Positions 1 through 5,740 of a stretch of 7,332 bases of DNA are shown here, piece by piece. The notes under the pieces were generated by a model. It was not told the DNA's origin and ran no database searches. It saw only the letters and a program-made list of their open reading frames with translations. How positions within the stretch are numbered: the first letter of the stretch is position 1; every line of letters begins with the position of its first letter. The DNA is from JABWCE01 sp046154525 (GTDB lineage Bacteria; Bacteroidota; Bacteroidia; NS11-12g; UBA9320), in contig JBJXDS010000340.1 in the NCBI GenBank assembly GCA_046154525.1, positions 1-7,332 on the forward strand. Direction: 5' to 3'. Both the position numbers and the translations under genes were made by a program.

Positions 1-662
1 TCAATTAATTCCAAAGGATTTTGATCGGTTACTTTTTGGTACTTATTTACCGACGACCAGGAGCTTAAGTAACCAATAAATTGTTCAAAATTCCATTCAA
101 CTTCTATTTCAAAATCTGGAGCAGATATTTCATAGAATGGAAATAATATTTTGCTATACCCTTCATCAACAATGGTGCGCTCTGCATCCCAATAAGGACC
201 AACGATGTTGATATAAAAATCGGCTATTATTAAATTAATGGCTTGATTTACATTTAACAGATTATAACCCCATAATGCAAGGATGCTATTGGGTTTGGCT
301 ACACGAAATACTTCCTTAAAAAAAGCGTCCTGATCAAACCAATGAATAGCCTGAGCCACAGTTATCAAATCAAAACTGTTATCCGGAAAATCTGTTTTTT
401 CAGCCCGTGTATTACTATAAAAAATATTTGGTTTTGACGGAGCCAAGGCCAATTGGGAATCACTTACATCTGTGGCAAAAACTTTTTTAAATTTTTCTGA
501 CAATGCCACAGCTACTTGCCCGTTTCCTGTGCCACAATCCCAGGCGGTATCAAAATTTTGAACATGGGAATAAACAAAATCATATAAATTTTCCGGGTAA
601 ACCGGCCTAAACCTCGCATAAGATTTAGCTCGTTCCGAAAAATTATCAATGATTGATTTCAT
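1..662 (-). CDS. Class I SAM-dependent methyltransferase, C-terminus cut by the window edge
   Basis: Starts at the ATG whose complement is at 660-662 and stays open for 220 codons to the window edge. The protein begins MKSIIDNFSERAKSYARFRP. The class I fold is visible: SAM-binding motif I DCGTGNGQ at residues 42-49, an acidic residue ending strand 2 (ATDVS, Asp65), and FPDNSFDLITVAQAIHWFD at about 92-110, typical of the methyltransferase type 11 group. YWDAERTIVDEGY (158-170) recurs in small uncharacterised methyltransferases of this subgroup. Members are usually about 250 residues, so roughly 30 are missing. The methyl acceptor (small molecule or other) cannot be inferred. It is probably soluble and cytoplasmic, with no signal peptide. 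It lies 164 bp downstream of mtaB on the same strand, but the repeat element between them makes co-transcription uncertain. No TAnnTTTG element was seen just upstream. Confidence 0.88.
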   Translation of the reverse strand, partial: MKSIIDNFSERAKSYARFRPVYPENLYDFVYSHVQNFDTAWDCGTGNGQVAVALSEKFKKVFATDVSDSQLALAPSKPNIFYSNTRAEKTDFPDNSFDLITVAQAIHWFDQDAFFKEVFRVAKPNSILALWGYNLLNVNQAINLIIADFYINIVGPYWDAERTIVDEGYSKILFPFYEISAPDFEIEVEWNFEQFIGYLSSWSSVNKYQKVTDQNPLELI

Positions 663-665
663 ATT

Positions 666-824
666 ATAGAACGCCGATTACGCAGGTTGTAAGGATTAAA
701 TATGATTCGAGTTAAGAAAATCCCCCTAACCCCCTTTATAAGGGGGAATCTGGACACGGAATATTTTACTTCTGATAAATTCATCATTTCTTATCTTAAC
801 CAATCAGCGTCATCTGCGTTCTAT
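666..824. repeat. Composite intergenic repeat: outer imperfect inverted arms around a C/G hairpin
   Basis: The left arm starts ATAGAACGCCGATTACGCAG at 666. The reverse complement of the right arm, read from 824, starts ATAGAACGCAGATGACGCTG. The first 23 positions agree at 19, and weaker similarity with small gaps continues to about 45 bp. The arms enclose the hairpin at 721-748. From general knowledge, sequences close to both arms (AACGCAGATGACGC type) and to the inner C/G hairpin occur as dispersed intergenic repeats in Bacteroidota and some other phyla. No transposase or coding potential is visible. The element fills the gap between the mtaB stop and the methyltransferase start. Confidence 0.6.
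721..748. repeat. C/G-rich hairpin, REP-like dispersed element
   Basis: The sequence has C5 runs at 722-726 and 730-734 and a G5 run at 742-746. CCCCCTT (730-736) pairs with AAGGGGG (740-746) across a 3-nt loop. The first C run with its flanks (TCCCCCT, 721-727) can pair with the same G run (AGGGGGA, 741-747), so two alternative stems exist. The TCCCCCTAACCCCC...AGGGGGA pattern is a familiar dispersed repeat in Bacteroidota and cyanobacteria. On the minus strand it could weakly terminate mtaB transcription, but TTAGGGGGATTTTC follows rather than a clean T-tract. Confidence 0.55.
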
Positions 825-826
825 TC

Positions 827-2137
827 CTAATGCGACAAGCAAGTAGAAAGCTCCAATGGAATCACATTCATGTTTTCATTAATTTCAATCAGCTGAACTT
901 CTACCAATTCATTTACCAGCAAAGGATCGTAAGGGGTTTCTACCTTAATATAATTTTCGGTAAAGCCATGCATTACGCCATGGTCCTCCTCGGCTTCATA
1001 AAGCACGGTAAATGTTTTCCCAAGGTTTTCGGTATAAAATTTATGCCGTTTCTTTTCGCTTAATATCCGTAGCATTTTGGCTCGTTCCATGCGGGTTTTT
1101 ACAGGCACCACACCATCCAGTTTACGGGCGGTGGTATTGGCCCGTTCGCTGTAGGGGAACACATGAAGGTAGCTTATCTCCAGTCCGTTTAAAAAATTAT
1201 AGGTTTCTAAAAATGCTTCTTCTGTTTCCTGCGGAAAACCTACAATCACATCCACTCCTATGCAACAATGTGGCATTAAGGATTTGATGGTTGCAACACG
1301 GTTTACATATAAATCACGAAGATATTTGCGCCGCATTAATTTTAAAATATCATCCGAACCACTTTGCAACGGGATATGAAAATGGGGAACAAATTTTTTG
1401 CTTTGGGCCACAAACCGGATGATTTCATCCGTCAATAAATTGGGTTCAATGCTGGAAATGCGGAATCGTTCAATGCCTTCTACTTTATCCAGTTCTTTTA
1501 CCAAATCAAAAAACGTTTCGCCATGTCCTACCCCAAAATCACCGAGGTTCACACCGGTCAATACAATTTCTTTAACACCCGTTTGAGCTACTTCATTGGC
1601 TACTTTTATAGTTTCAGCCACAGTTTGGCTGCGGCTTTTTCCACGGGCCAGCGGAATGGTACAAAACGAACAGAAATAATCGCAACCATCCTGCACTTTC
1701 ATAAAGGAACGGGTCCGTTCACCAAACGAAAACCCGGGAACAAACACATTGGTTTCTTTAATATTTTTATTCAATACCAAAGGGTTTTCATCATCACTTA
1801 ATTTTGTCAGGTTCTCCACCAAATTAAATTTTTCGGCAGCACCCAAAACCATATTCACACCGGGAATAGAAGCTATTTCCTGTGGCTTTAGCTGAGCATA
1901 ACACCCAATCACTACCACTTTGGCCTCCGCATTATATTTCAGGGCTTCCTTTACCACCTTGCGGCATTTTTTATCAGCATGGTCAGTTACCGAACAGGTA
2001 TTTATCACATAAATATCGGCCCCATGCTGAAAATCTTTTTTCACAAAGCCATAGCCTTCCATCTGCCGGGTGATGGTAGAGGTTTCAGAAAAATTAAGCT
2101 TGCAACCTAATGTGTAAAAAGCGACGGACTGTGGCAA
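827..2137 (-). CDS. mtaB: tRNA t6A37 methylthiotransferase MtaB (radical SAM, MiaB family)
   Basis: MtaB converts N6-threonylcarbamoyladenosine at position 37 of ANN-decoding tRNAs to its 2-methylthio form, using two [4Fe-4S] clusters. Numbered from the outermost possible start (TTG at 2146), the N-terminal UPF0004 domain carries the auxiliary-cluster cysteines C15 (YTLGCKLN), C51 (VINTCSVTDHADKKC) and C82 (VIGCYA). The radical-SAM CxxxCxxC is at C155, C159 and C162 (GCDYFCSFCTIPLARG). LTGVNLGDFG and HIPLQSGSD are further family signatures, and a TRAM-like RNA-binding tail spans about 373-425. Subtract 3 for the start chosen here. Length (436) is normal. No in-frame ATG precedes C15. The TTG at 2146 lies inside the -7 promoter element, so TTG at 2137 (PQSVAFYTLGCKLN follows) is preferred. 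The gene is divergent from the exported-protein pseudogene. Confidence 0.9.
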   Translation of the reverse strand: MPQSVAFYTLGCKLNFSETSTITRQMEGYGFVKKDFQHGADIYVINTCSVTDHADKKCRKVVKEALKYNAEAKVVVIGCYAQLKPQEIASIPGVNMVLGAAEKFNLVENLTKLSDDENPLVLNKNIKETNVFVPGFSFGERTRSFMKVQDGCDYFCSFCTIPLARGKSRSQTVAETIKVANEVAQTGVKEIVLTGVNLGDFGVGHGETFFDLVKELDKVEGIERFRISSIEPNLLTDEIIRFVAQSKKFVPHFHIPLQSGSDDILKLMRRKYLRDLYVNRVATIKSLMPHCCIGVDVIVGFPQETEEAFLETYNFLNGLEISYLHVFPYSERANTTARKLDGVVPVKTRMERAKMLRILSEKKRHKFYTENLGKTFTVLYEAEEDHGVMHGFTENYIKVETPYDPLLVNELVEVQLIEINENMNVIPLELSTCLSH

Positions 2138-2143
2138 TGGGTG

Positions 2144-2151
2144 CAAAGATA
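2144..2151 (-). promoter_or_regulatory. Bacteroidota-type -7 element (TATCTTTG) of mtaB
   Basis: On the minus strand the sequence reads TTATCTTTGCACCC, an exact TAnnTTTG match with the common TTTGCA extension. The chosen TTG start lies 6 nt beyond the final G of the element, so the mRNA would be leaderless or nearly so. No TTG -33 element is clear at the expected distance. Instead, two copies of TTTACGATTTT (2158-2168 and 2172-2182, 14 bp apart) occupy the upstream side. Confidence 0.6.
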
Positions 2152-2157
2152 ATTCTA

Positions 2158-2182
2158 TTTACGATTTTAGGTTTACGATTTT
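2158..2182. repeat. Two tandem copies of TTTACGATTTT in the mtaB/2262 divergent intergenic region
   Basis: TTTACGATTTT occurs at 2158-2168 and again at 2172-2182, a 14-bp repeat period that exceeds one helical turn. It lies in the approximate -15 to -40 zone of the mtaB promoter. It could be an operator or simple-sequence drift in AT-rich DNA, and nothing in the window decides between these. Confidence 0.35.
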
Positions 2183-2218
2183 TAACAGGCCGTTTAATAA
2201 AAATTACCCTTAAATGGA

Positions 2219-2226
2219 TACATTTG
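2219..2226 (+). promoter_or_regulatory. -7 element (TACATTTG) upstream of the exported-protein pseudogene
   Basis: TACATTTG is an exact TAnnTTTG match ending 35 bp before the ATG at 2262. It would give a leader of about 30 nt, A-rich and without a Shine-Dalgarno sequence, as usual in Bacteroidota. A convincing TTG -33 element is not seen. The element is back-to-back with the mtaB promoter, so 2144-2226 is a divergent promoter region. Confidence 0.5.
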
Positions 2227-2261
2227 AAAAATAAAATTGGTTTTAAAAAAAACTAATAAAA

Positions 2262-2849
2262 ATGATTCGATATACTTTATTATCAGCTTTTATTTTGGTT
2301 TTCAATTGGGCTATTGCGAAAGATGCTGATTCTATAAAGAGTATTTATAAAAATGCATATTTTATAGAAGCTGGAGGCCATGGTATATTTTATTCTTTAA
2401 ATTATGAAAGATTTTTAATCAAAAAGGGATTTTTTTTTCCTTCTGTAAGATTAGGAATTACACCATGTTTTTCAAGAAATTTGGGTTATAATTTTGGCAA
2501 GGGTGGTCAAGTATTTGGCTAATTTAATTGTGTAATCGGTAAAAATAAATCTAAATTAGAGATAGGTATTGGAGTCAATAATCATTTCAACTTTTACCCC
2601 GAGGTTACAAGCAAACAATATCGTACCGGTTATCATTTTAGAAGTCCGAACACATCAGGTAGAGCATTATGGCCCCCGTATAATTTTGATATTACTTCAC
2701 AAATATCCTTTAGGCATGAAGTGCGTGATAGAAAAATGTTTTACAGAGTTTCTTTTATCTTTAATGATTTATTTTATAGGAATAGTAAGGGAAATATAAG
2801 TAAATGGATTTTACCTTGGGGTGGTATAAGTTTTGGTAATAAGTTTTGA
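2262..2849 (+). pseudogene. Small exported beta-barrel-like protein interrupted by one in-frame stop
   Basis: The ATG at 2262 opens a frame that meets TAA at 2520-2522 after 86 codons. The same frame then continues without shift for 108 further sense codons to TGA at 2847-2849, about 194 residues in total. The N-terminus is a signal peptide: MIRYTLLSAFILVFNWAIA, cleavage probable before KDAD. The body alternates aromatic and polar residues with glycines (EAGGHGIFYSLNYERFLIKK, then after the stop KSKLEIGIGVNNHFNFYPE and a run ending WGGISFGNKF). This resembles short outer-membrane barrel proteins common in Bacteroidota, and the post-stop LEIGIG and C-terminal SFG strands fit one continuous protein. 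A single substitution (for example GAA to TAA) would explain the break. A sequencing error or readthrough is also possible. An 86-residue product would lack most strands. Ligand and role are unknown. Confidence 0.72.
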
Positions 2850-2871
2850 TAATTACCCCCCCTAAAATAAC

Positions 2872-2897
2872 GGCAAGAATTAGCGCAGCGGTCCTTG
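2872..2897. repeat. 26-bp dispersed repeat, copy 1 (upstream of the two-gene module)
   Basis: The unit reads GGCAAGAATTAGCGCA followed by GCGGTCCTTG. It matches copy 2 (3615-3640) at 23 of 26 positions in the same orientation, and all three differences are transitions. The ends form a short inverted repeat (CAAG...CTTG). Combining both copies, the likely ancestral ends are CAAGGA and TCCTTG, a 6-bp stem, with each copy having lost one pair. Both copies are preceded by a C-run (ACCCCCCC here, GCCCCC near copy 2). Confidence 0.65.
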
Positions 2898-2956
2898 TGA
2901 CAAATTTGATTATTTTCCAAATATGCTAATTGTTATAAATTCGTAGAAAAATTGGA

Positions 2957-3403
2957 ATGAACAAATCTAAATATCTTTATAAGTCTGAAGATTTGCTTTT
3001 GTACTATGAATTTTTTAGTGAAGGACCAAATGGCAGCATTAAAAAAATTGTTGAATACACAGAAACCAGTTCTAAAAATGTTTTCAATCTCGGTTTTGGA
3101 GACTATAACGAACAAACTAAAAGTATAGATGATCTTTCTGTAACCAATAATGGTGACAGCATAAAAGTATTGGCAACTGTTGCTTCAACCGTTTATGCCC
3201 TCACGGAAAAATACCCTGAAGCATGGGTTCTTGCCACAGGAAGCACGACTGTGAGAACCCGACTGTATAGAATGGGAATTACAAATAATCTGACAGAAAT
3301 TGCAGAAGATTTTAAAATATTTGGCTATACCAAAGAGGGTATTTGGGAAGAGTTTGTAGTTGGTGAAGATTACGAAGCTTTTTTGTTAACAAAAAAAAAG
3401 TAA
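2957..3403 (+). CDS. DUF6934-like protein, 148 residues, uncharacterised
   Basis: The protein matches, as far as I recall the family, the DUF6934 proteins of Bacteroidota. Conserved-looking blocks in order: FFSEGPNGSIKKIVEY (19-34), NLGFGDY (44-50), NNGDSIKVLATVASTVYAL (64-82), EAWVLATGSTTVRTRLYRMG (88-107) and a C-terminal EDYEAFLL (137-144). The Arg-rich GSTTVRTRLYR stretch (95-105) could bind nucleic acid or another anionic ligand, but this is only inference. There is no signal peptide, membrane segment or recognised catalytic triad. The ATG at 2957 follows an A-rich leader. TAAATTCG at 2936-2943 is one mismatch from the -7 consensus. Only 12 nt separate the stop from the 48-residue gene, so the two are probably co-expressed. 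The short partner and bracketing repeats recall toxin-antitoxin modules, which is not proof of that role. Confidence 0.85.
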   Translation: MNKSKYLYKSEDLLLYYEFFSEGPNGSIKKIVEYTETSSKNVFNLGFGDYNEQTKSIDDLSVTNNGDSIKVLATVASTVYALTEKYPEAWVLATGSTTVRTRLYRMGITNNLTEIAEDFKIFGYTKEGIWEEFVVGEDYEAFLLTKKK

Positions 3404-3411
3404 TAAATTTG
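3404..3411 (+). promoter_or_regulatory. Possible internal -7 element (TAAATTTG) for the 48-residue gene
   Basis: TAAATTTG immediately follows the TAA stop of the DUF6934-like gene and ends 4 nt before the ATG at 3416. It matches TAnnTTTG exactly and has nearly the same promoter-to-start spacing as mtaB. It could give a separate, almost leaderless transcript of the small gene. In AT-rich DNA a chance match is quite possible. Confidence 0.3.
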
Positions 3412-3415
3412 CATT

Positions 3416-3562
3416 ATGAAAATAGATGAACTGAATCAATCAAAGGTTCCAATTATTGTGTTTGACAAGAAGTTGGAACAATTCAGGGGTAAGGTCCTTT
3501 TTCCAAAAAAATTGGCAAAGGCCAATGAAATTCTTGCTAAAGCCGGTCTTCCTAAGGTTTAA
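3416..3562 (+). CDS. 48-residue partner protein of the DUF6934-like gene
   Basis: ATG at 3416-3418 and TAA at 3560-3562 enclose 48 codons: MKIDELNQSKVPIVVFDKKL, then a stretch with RGKVLFPKKLAKANEILAKA and the end GLPKV. The protein is very basic (11 Lys, 1 Arg). A short hydrophobic strand (VPIVVF) is followed by a predicted helix (KKLAKANEILAKAG). It has protein-like composition and sits 12 nt downstream of the DUF6934-like gene. From memory, similar LFPEKLAKANEMLAKAGLP-type small proteins occur next to members of that family in other Bacteroidota, which supports a real gene. Function is unknown. A small helical partner is compatible with an antitoxin or regulatory subunit, but no DNA-binding motif is recognisable. 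Confidence 0.75.
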   Translation: MKIDELNQSKVPIIVFDKKLEQFRGKVLFPKKLAKANEILAKAGLPKV

Positions 3563-3614
3563 TATCCCAATATCTTTAACATACTTTTATTGCCCCCAGT
3601 TTCTGGCCCTCTCT

Positions 3615-3640
3615 GGCAAGGATTAGCGCAACGGCCCTTG
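3615..3640. repeat. 26-bp dispersed repeat, copy 2 (downstream of the two-gene module)
   Basis: The unit reads GGCAAGGATTAGCGCA followed by ACGGCCCTTG, directly oriented relative to copy 1. CAAGG (3617-3621) can pair with CCTTG (3636-3640). It lies 52 bp after the stop of the 48-residue gene and 31 bp before the next ATG. Preceding sequence (GCCCCCAGTTTCTGGCCCTCTCTGG, starting near 3592) adds short C-rich and CTGG direct repeats. A terminator role for the module is possible, but no T-tract follows. Confidence 0.65.
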
Positions 3641-3671
3641 AATAATGAGTATAAAGTTTTCAATAATTTAA

Positions 3672-4379
3672 ATGAACGAATTAAATACAACCATAGAAAA
3701 CCTGTACCTAACTTTCGGCAAATACACTACTGAAGGAATCTATTATTGCGATTGTGGTTGTGTAAAGGAAGAAGATGTAAGAAAACTAAATTCAAAACCC
3801 CTTCGGCAATTAGAAGAAGACGATTTGGTTTCCTATTATGGCAGTGCACTTTACACCTGGGGCGATGTTGAACATTATAAACACTATTTGCCAAGAATAT
3901 GCGAATTGATTTCATCCAACAGAAATTATGCTTTTGTTAATGTGGATGAGATATTTAATAAATTAGAATATGCCCAATGGATGGAATGGCCCGAAGAGGA
4001 ACAACAGGCAATTAAAGACTATGTAATGGCTGATTGGATGGATTTGGTAAATAATCAAACCTCTGAAATTGGCGTATCAAAACTGGAAGAGTATGGAAAA
4101 TTCCTGGGGATTGCCGAATTAATAAGGGCTTGGGATATTTCAGGGTTGCGAAATTTTGTTTACTTCTTCTATTATCATGGCAACACCATTTTAAATGGAG
4201 GGTTAAAAATTGACGGAAAGAATTATGAAAATGAGTTTTTACAGTTTATAAAAAGAAACGACCTGATTGAAAAGTTAGAAACCACTTTTTTTAAAAATGA
4301 AAAGGAAGATGAGGATTACGCAGAAAAGATTTCGGTGGTATTGCAAATAATAGAACAAGAATTAAAATTAAAAGGTTGA
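3672..4379 (+). CDS. Uncharacterised 235-residue protein with CxCxC motif and TWGDVEHYKHYLPRI block
   Basis: The ATG at 3672 opens a 235-codon frame ending in TGA at 4377-4379. The N-terminal half carries a cysteine cluster YYCDCGC (Cys26, 28 and 30), then LNSKPLRQLEEDDLVSYYGS (39-58) and TWGDVEHYKHYLPRI (62-76). This set resembles a widespread uncharacterised bacterial family whose members start with a CxCC-like motif followed by PLRxL and a TWGDxxDFxHFLPR block. I recognise the pattern but not a function. The cysteines could bind a metal. The C-terminal half is probably helical and acidic (KNEKEDEDYAEK, 208-219). No signal peptide or membrane span is seen, so it is presumably cytoplasmic. 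No clear TAnnTTTG precedes it, and 109 bp separate it from the small gene. Its last codons and stop lie in the palindrome at 4371-4406. Confidence 0.82.
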   Translation: MNELNTTIENLYLTFGKYTTEGIYYCDCGCVKEEDVRKLNSKPLRQLEEDDLVSYYGSALYTWGDVEHYKHYLPRICELISSNRNYAFVNVDEIFNKLEYAQWMEWPEEEQQAIKDYVMADWMDLVNNQTSEIGVSKLEEYGKFLGIAELIRAWDISGLRNFVYFFYYHGNTILNGGLKIDGKNYENEFLQFIKRNDLIEKLETTFFKNEKEDEDYAEKISVVLQIIEQELKLKG

Positions 4380-4406
4380 CGAAGTTTTTAAACCTCGTCA
4401 ACCTTT
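4371..4406. terminator. Perfect 12-bp palindrome, probable bidirectional terminator between convergent genes
   Basis: AAAGGTTGACGA (4371-4382) pairs perfectly with TCGTCAACCTTT (4395-4406). Inside the 12-nt loop, GTTT (4384-4387) and AAAC (4390-4393) can extend the stem. The TGA stop of the 235-residue gene lies in the 5' arm. On the minus strand the stem is followed by TTTTAATTTTAATT, a reasonable T-tract for ending the anmK-dehydrogenase transcript, whose last stop is at 4494-4496. On the plus strand only TTT then AAGTG follows, so termination there is less certain. It may also be a mobile palindromic repeat. Confidence 0.6.
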
Positions 4407-4493
4407 AAGTGATTAACAGCCAAATTCTTATTTTTAAATTTTAAAAAATTATTCGTTTTATGTTTCCATTATACTTTATAAGGCTACACCCCT

Positions 4494-5720
4494 CTAAACC
4501 AAATCCGTCAAACTCAATTCCAGGGCTTTATTTGATAAACCTGTATGCTTTGGATTAAACTGGTGAAGCCGCATCATAGCACTTTTAATAATTTTAGACG
4601 TATCTAATAAAATAGAGACATCGTTTACTTCTGCGCCTTTTTTCATAAGGTAGGCAAAAACACGGGCCATGCCGCAGTTGGCTATAAAGTCTGGTATTAC
4701 AGCCATATTTTCATCCGCCAATCGGCTTATTTTGCCCATAAAAATTTCTTCATCGGCAAAGGGTACATTGGCTCCACAACTTATCACTTCCATGCCACCT
4801 TCCATCATTTGTATTACTTGGTTTTCGGTAACCAAACGTGAAGCAGCACCCGGAATAAAAATTTCAGCACCTAAGCTCCAGATGTGTTCGTTCACTTCTT
4901 CGGCCGAAATAAGTTTATCCGACACCAGGGTGTTTCCTTTTTTATCTAAAAAAAGTTGATTCACTTCTTCAAAACCCATGCCTTGCTTATTTATTATCCC
5001 CCCATTGCGATCCACGATTCCAGCTATTAAAACACCGTTTTTGCTAAGATACCAGGCTGCCGATGCCGCCACATTGCCCCATCCCTGGATGATGGCCATT
5101 TTGCCCGGCATCATGCCCCCCCATATTTCATAATAGTGCTTCACAGCCTCGGCCACACCCCAACCGGTAACCATGTCCGAAATATTAAAACCCCGGGTTA
5201 CATCGGGTGAAAAACGCTCATCGGTTATTTTTAAACTCACTCCATCCTGCAAACGGCCAATGGATTTTAATTTTTCTTCGGGCGAATAATCTTTTAAATG
5301 CCCATTCACAGTTCCTTCTTGGGGGTGCAACAATCCTAATTCAGCAGTAATAGGTATCACTTCGTGAATTTCGTCCACATTCAAATCGCCACCGGTTCCA
5401 TAATAATGTTTCAATAATGGATAGGCTGCTTTATACCAGCGTTGCAATACTCCTTTTTTACGAGGATCTTGGGGGTCGAAATTAATACCTGATTTGGCTC
5501 CACCAATTGGCGGGCCAGCCACTGTAAATTTCACTTCCATGGTTTTGGCCAATGAGGTTACTTCGTGGCGGTTCAATCCTTTTCTCATCCTCGTTCCACC
5601 ACCTGCCGAACCGTTGCGAATGGAATTAATGACCAACCATCCCTCGGCTTCAGTTTCAGAATCTTTCCATTCAAAAACTATTTCGGGATGTTTATGTTCA
5701 AATTTTTTTAATAAAGACAT
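4494..5720 (-). CDS. Glu/Leu/Phe/Val-family amino-acid dehydrogenase
   Basis: This family oxidatively deaminates an amino acid to its 2-oxo acid with NAD(P), or runs in reverse. The 408-residue protein starts MSLLKKFEHKHPEIVFEW. The dimerisation and substrate domain has GGGTRMRKG (40-48), a Lys-containing EVKFTVAGPPIGGAKSG (62-78, Lys64 and Lys76 at the usual substrate/catalytic Lys positions) and GTGGDLNVDE (108-117, Asp112 the likely catalytic acid). The Rossmann domain has TGWGV (185-189), IIQGWGNVAA (210-219), IVDRNGG (235-241, the Asp favouring NAD by inference), IPGAA (289-293), SCGANVPF (314-321) and PDFIANCG (343-350). The substrate cannot be assigned. ATG at 5720 is chosen because the 24 upstream in-frame codons are only translation of the hairpin repeat. 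It is downstream of anmK with a 94-bp gap and no promoter motif, so it is probably co-transcribed. Confidence 0.85.
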   Translation of the reverse strand: MSLLKKFEHKHPEIVFEWKDSETEAEGWLVINSIRNGSAGGGTRMRKGLNRHEVTSLAKTMEVKFTVAGPPIGGAKSGINFDPQDPRKKGVLQRWYKAAYPLLKHYYGTGGDLNVDEIHEVIPITAELGLLHPQEGTVNGHLKDYSPEEKLKSIGRLQDGVSLKITDERFSPDVTRGFNISDMVTGWGVAEAVKHYYEIWGGMMPGKMAIIQGWGNVAASAAWYLSKNGVLIAGIVDRNGGIINKQGMGFEEVNQLFLDKKGNTLVSDKLISAEEVNEHIWSLGAEIFIPGAASRLVTENQVIQMMEGGMEVISCGANVPFADEEIFMGKISRLADENMAVIPDFIANCGMARVFAYLMKKGAEVNDVSILLDTSKIIKSAMMRLHQFNPKHTGLSNKALELSLTDLV

Positions 5721-5740
5721 TTTTTTAGATATGAGATATA

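Noticed and set aside
721..748. G-quadruplex on the minus strand
   Set aside because: Only two long G-runs are on that strand, too few for an intramolecular quadruplex. The hairpin explains the composition.
830..2073. Plus-strand frames overlapping mtaB
   Set aside because: They are antisense shadows of a gene with full family motifs. Their translations have no coherent domain.
2569..2799. 76-codon plus-strand frame inside the interrupted gene
   Set aside because: The coherent beta-barrel-like sequence continues in the original frame after the TAA. This frame is a shadow with no family resemblance.
2872..3640. Integron cassette with attC sites
   Set aside because: The repeats lack the GTTRRRY/RYYYAAC core boxes and no integrase is present. 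A dispersed repeat or module boundary fits better.
2872..3640. CRISPR array
   Set aside because: There are only two copies, 743 bp apart with genes between. No regular spacers and no cas genes.
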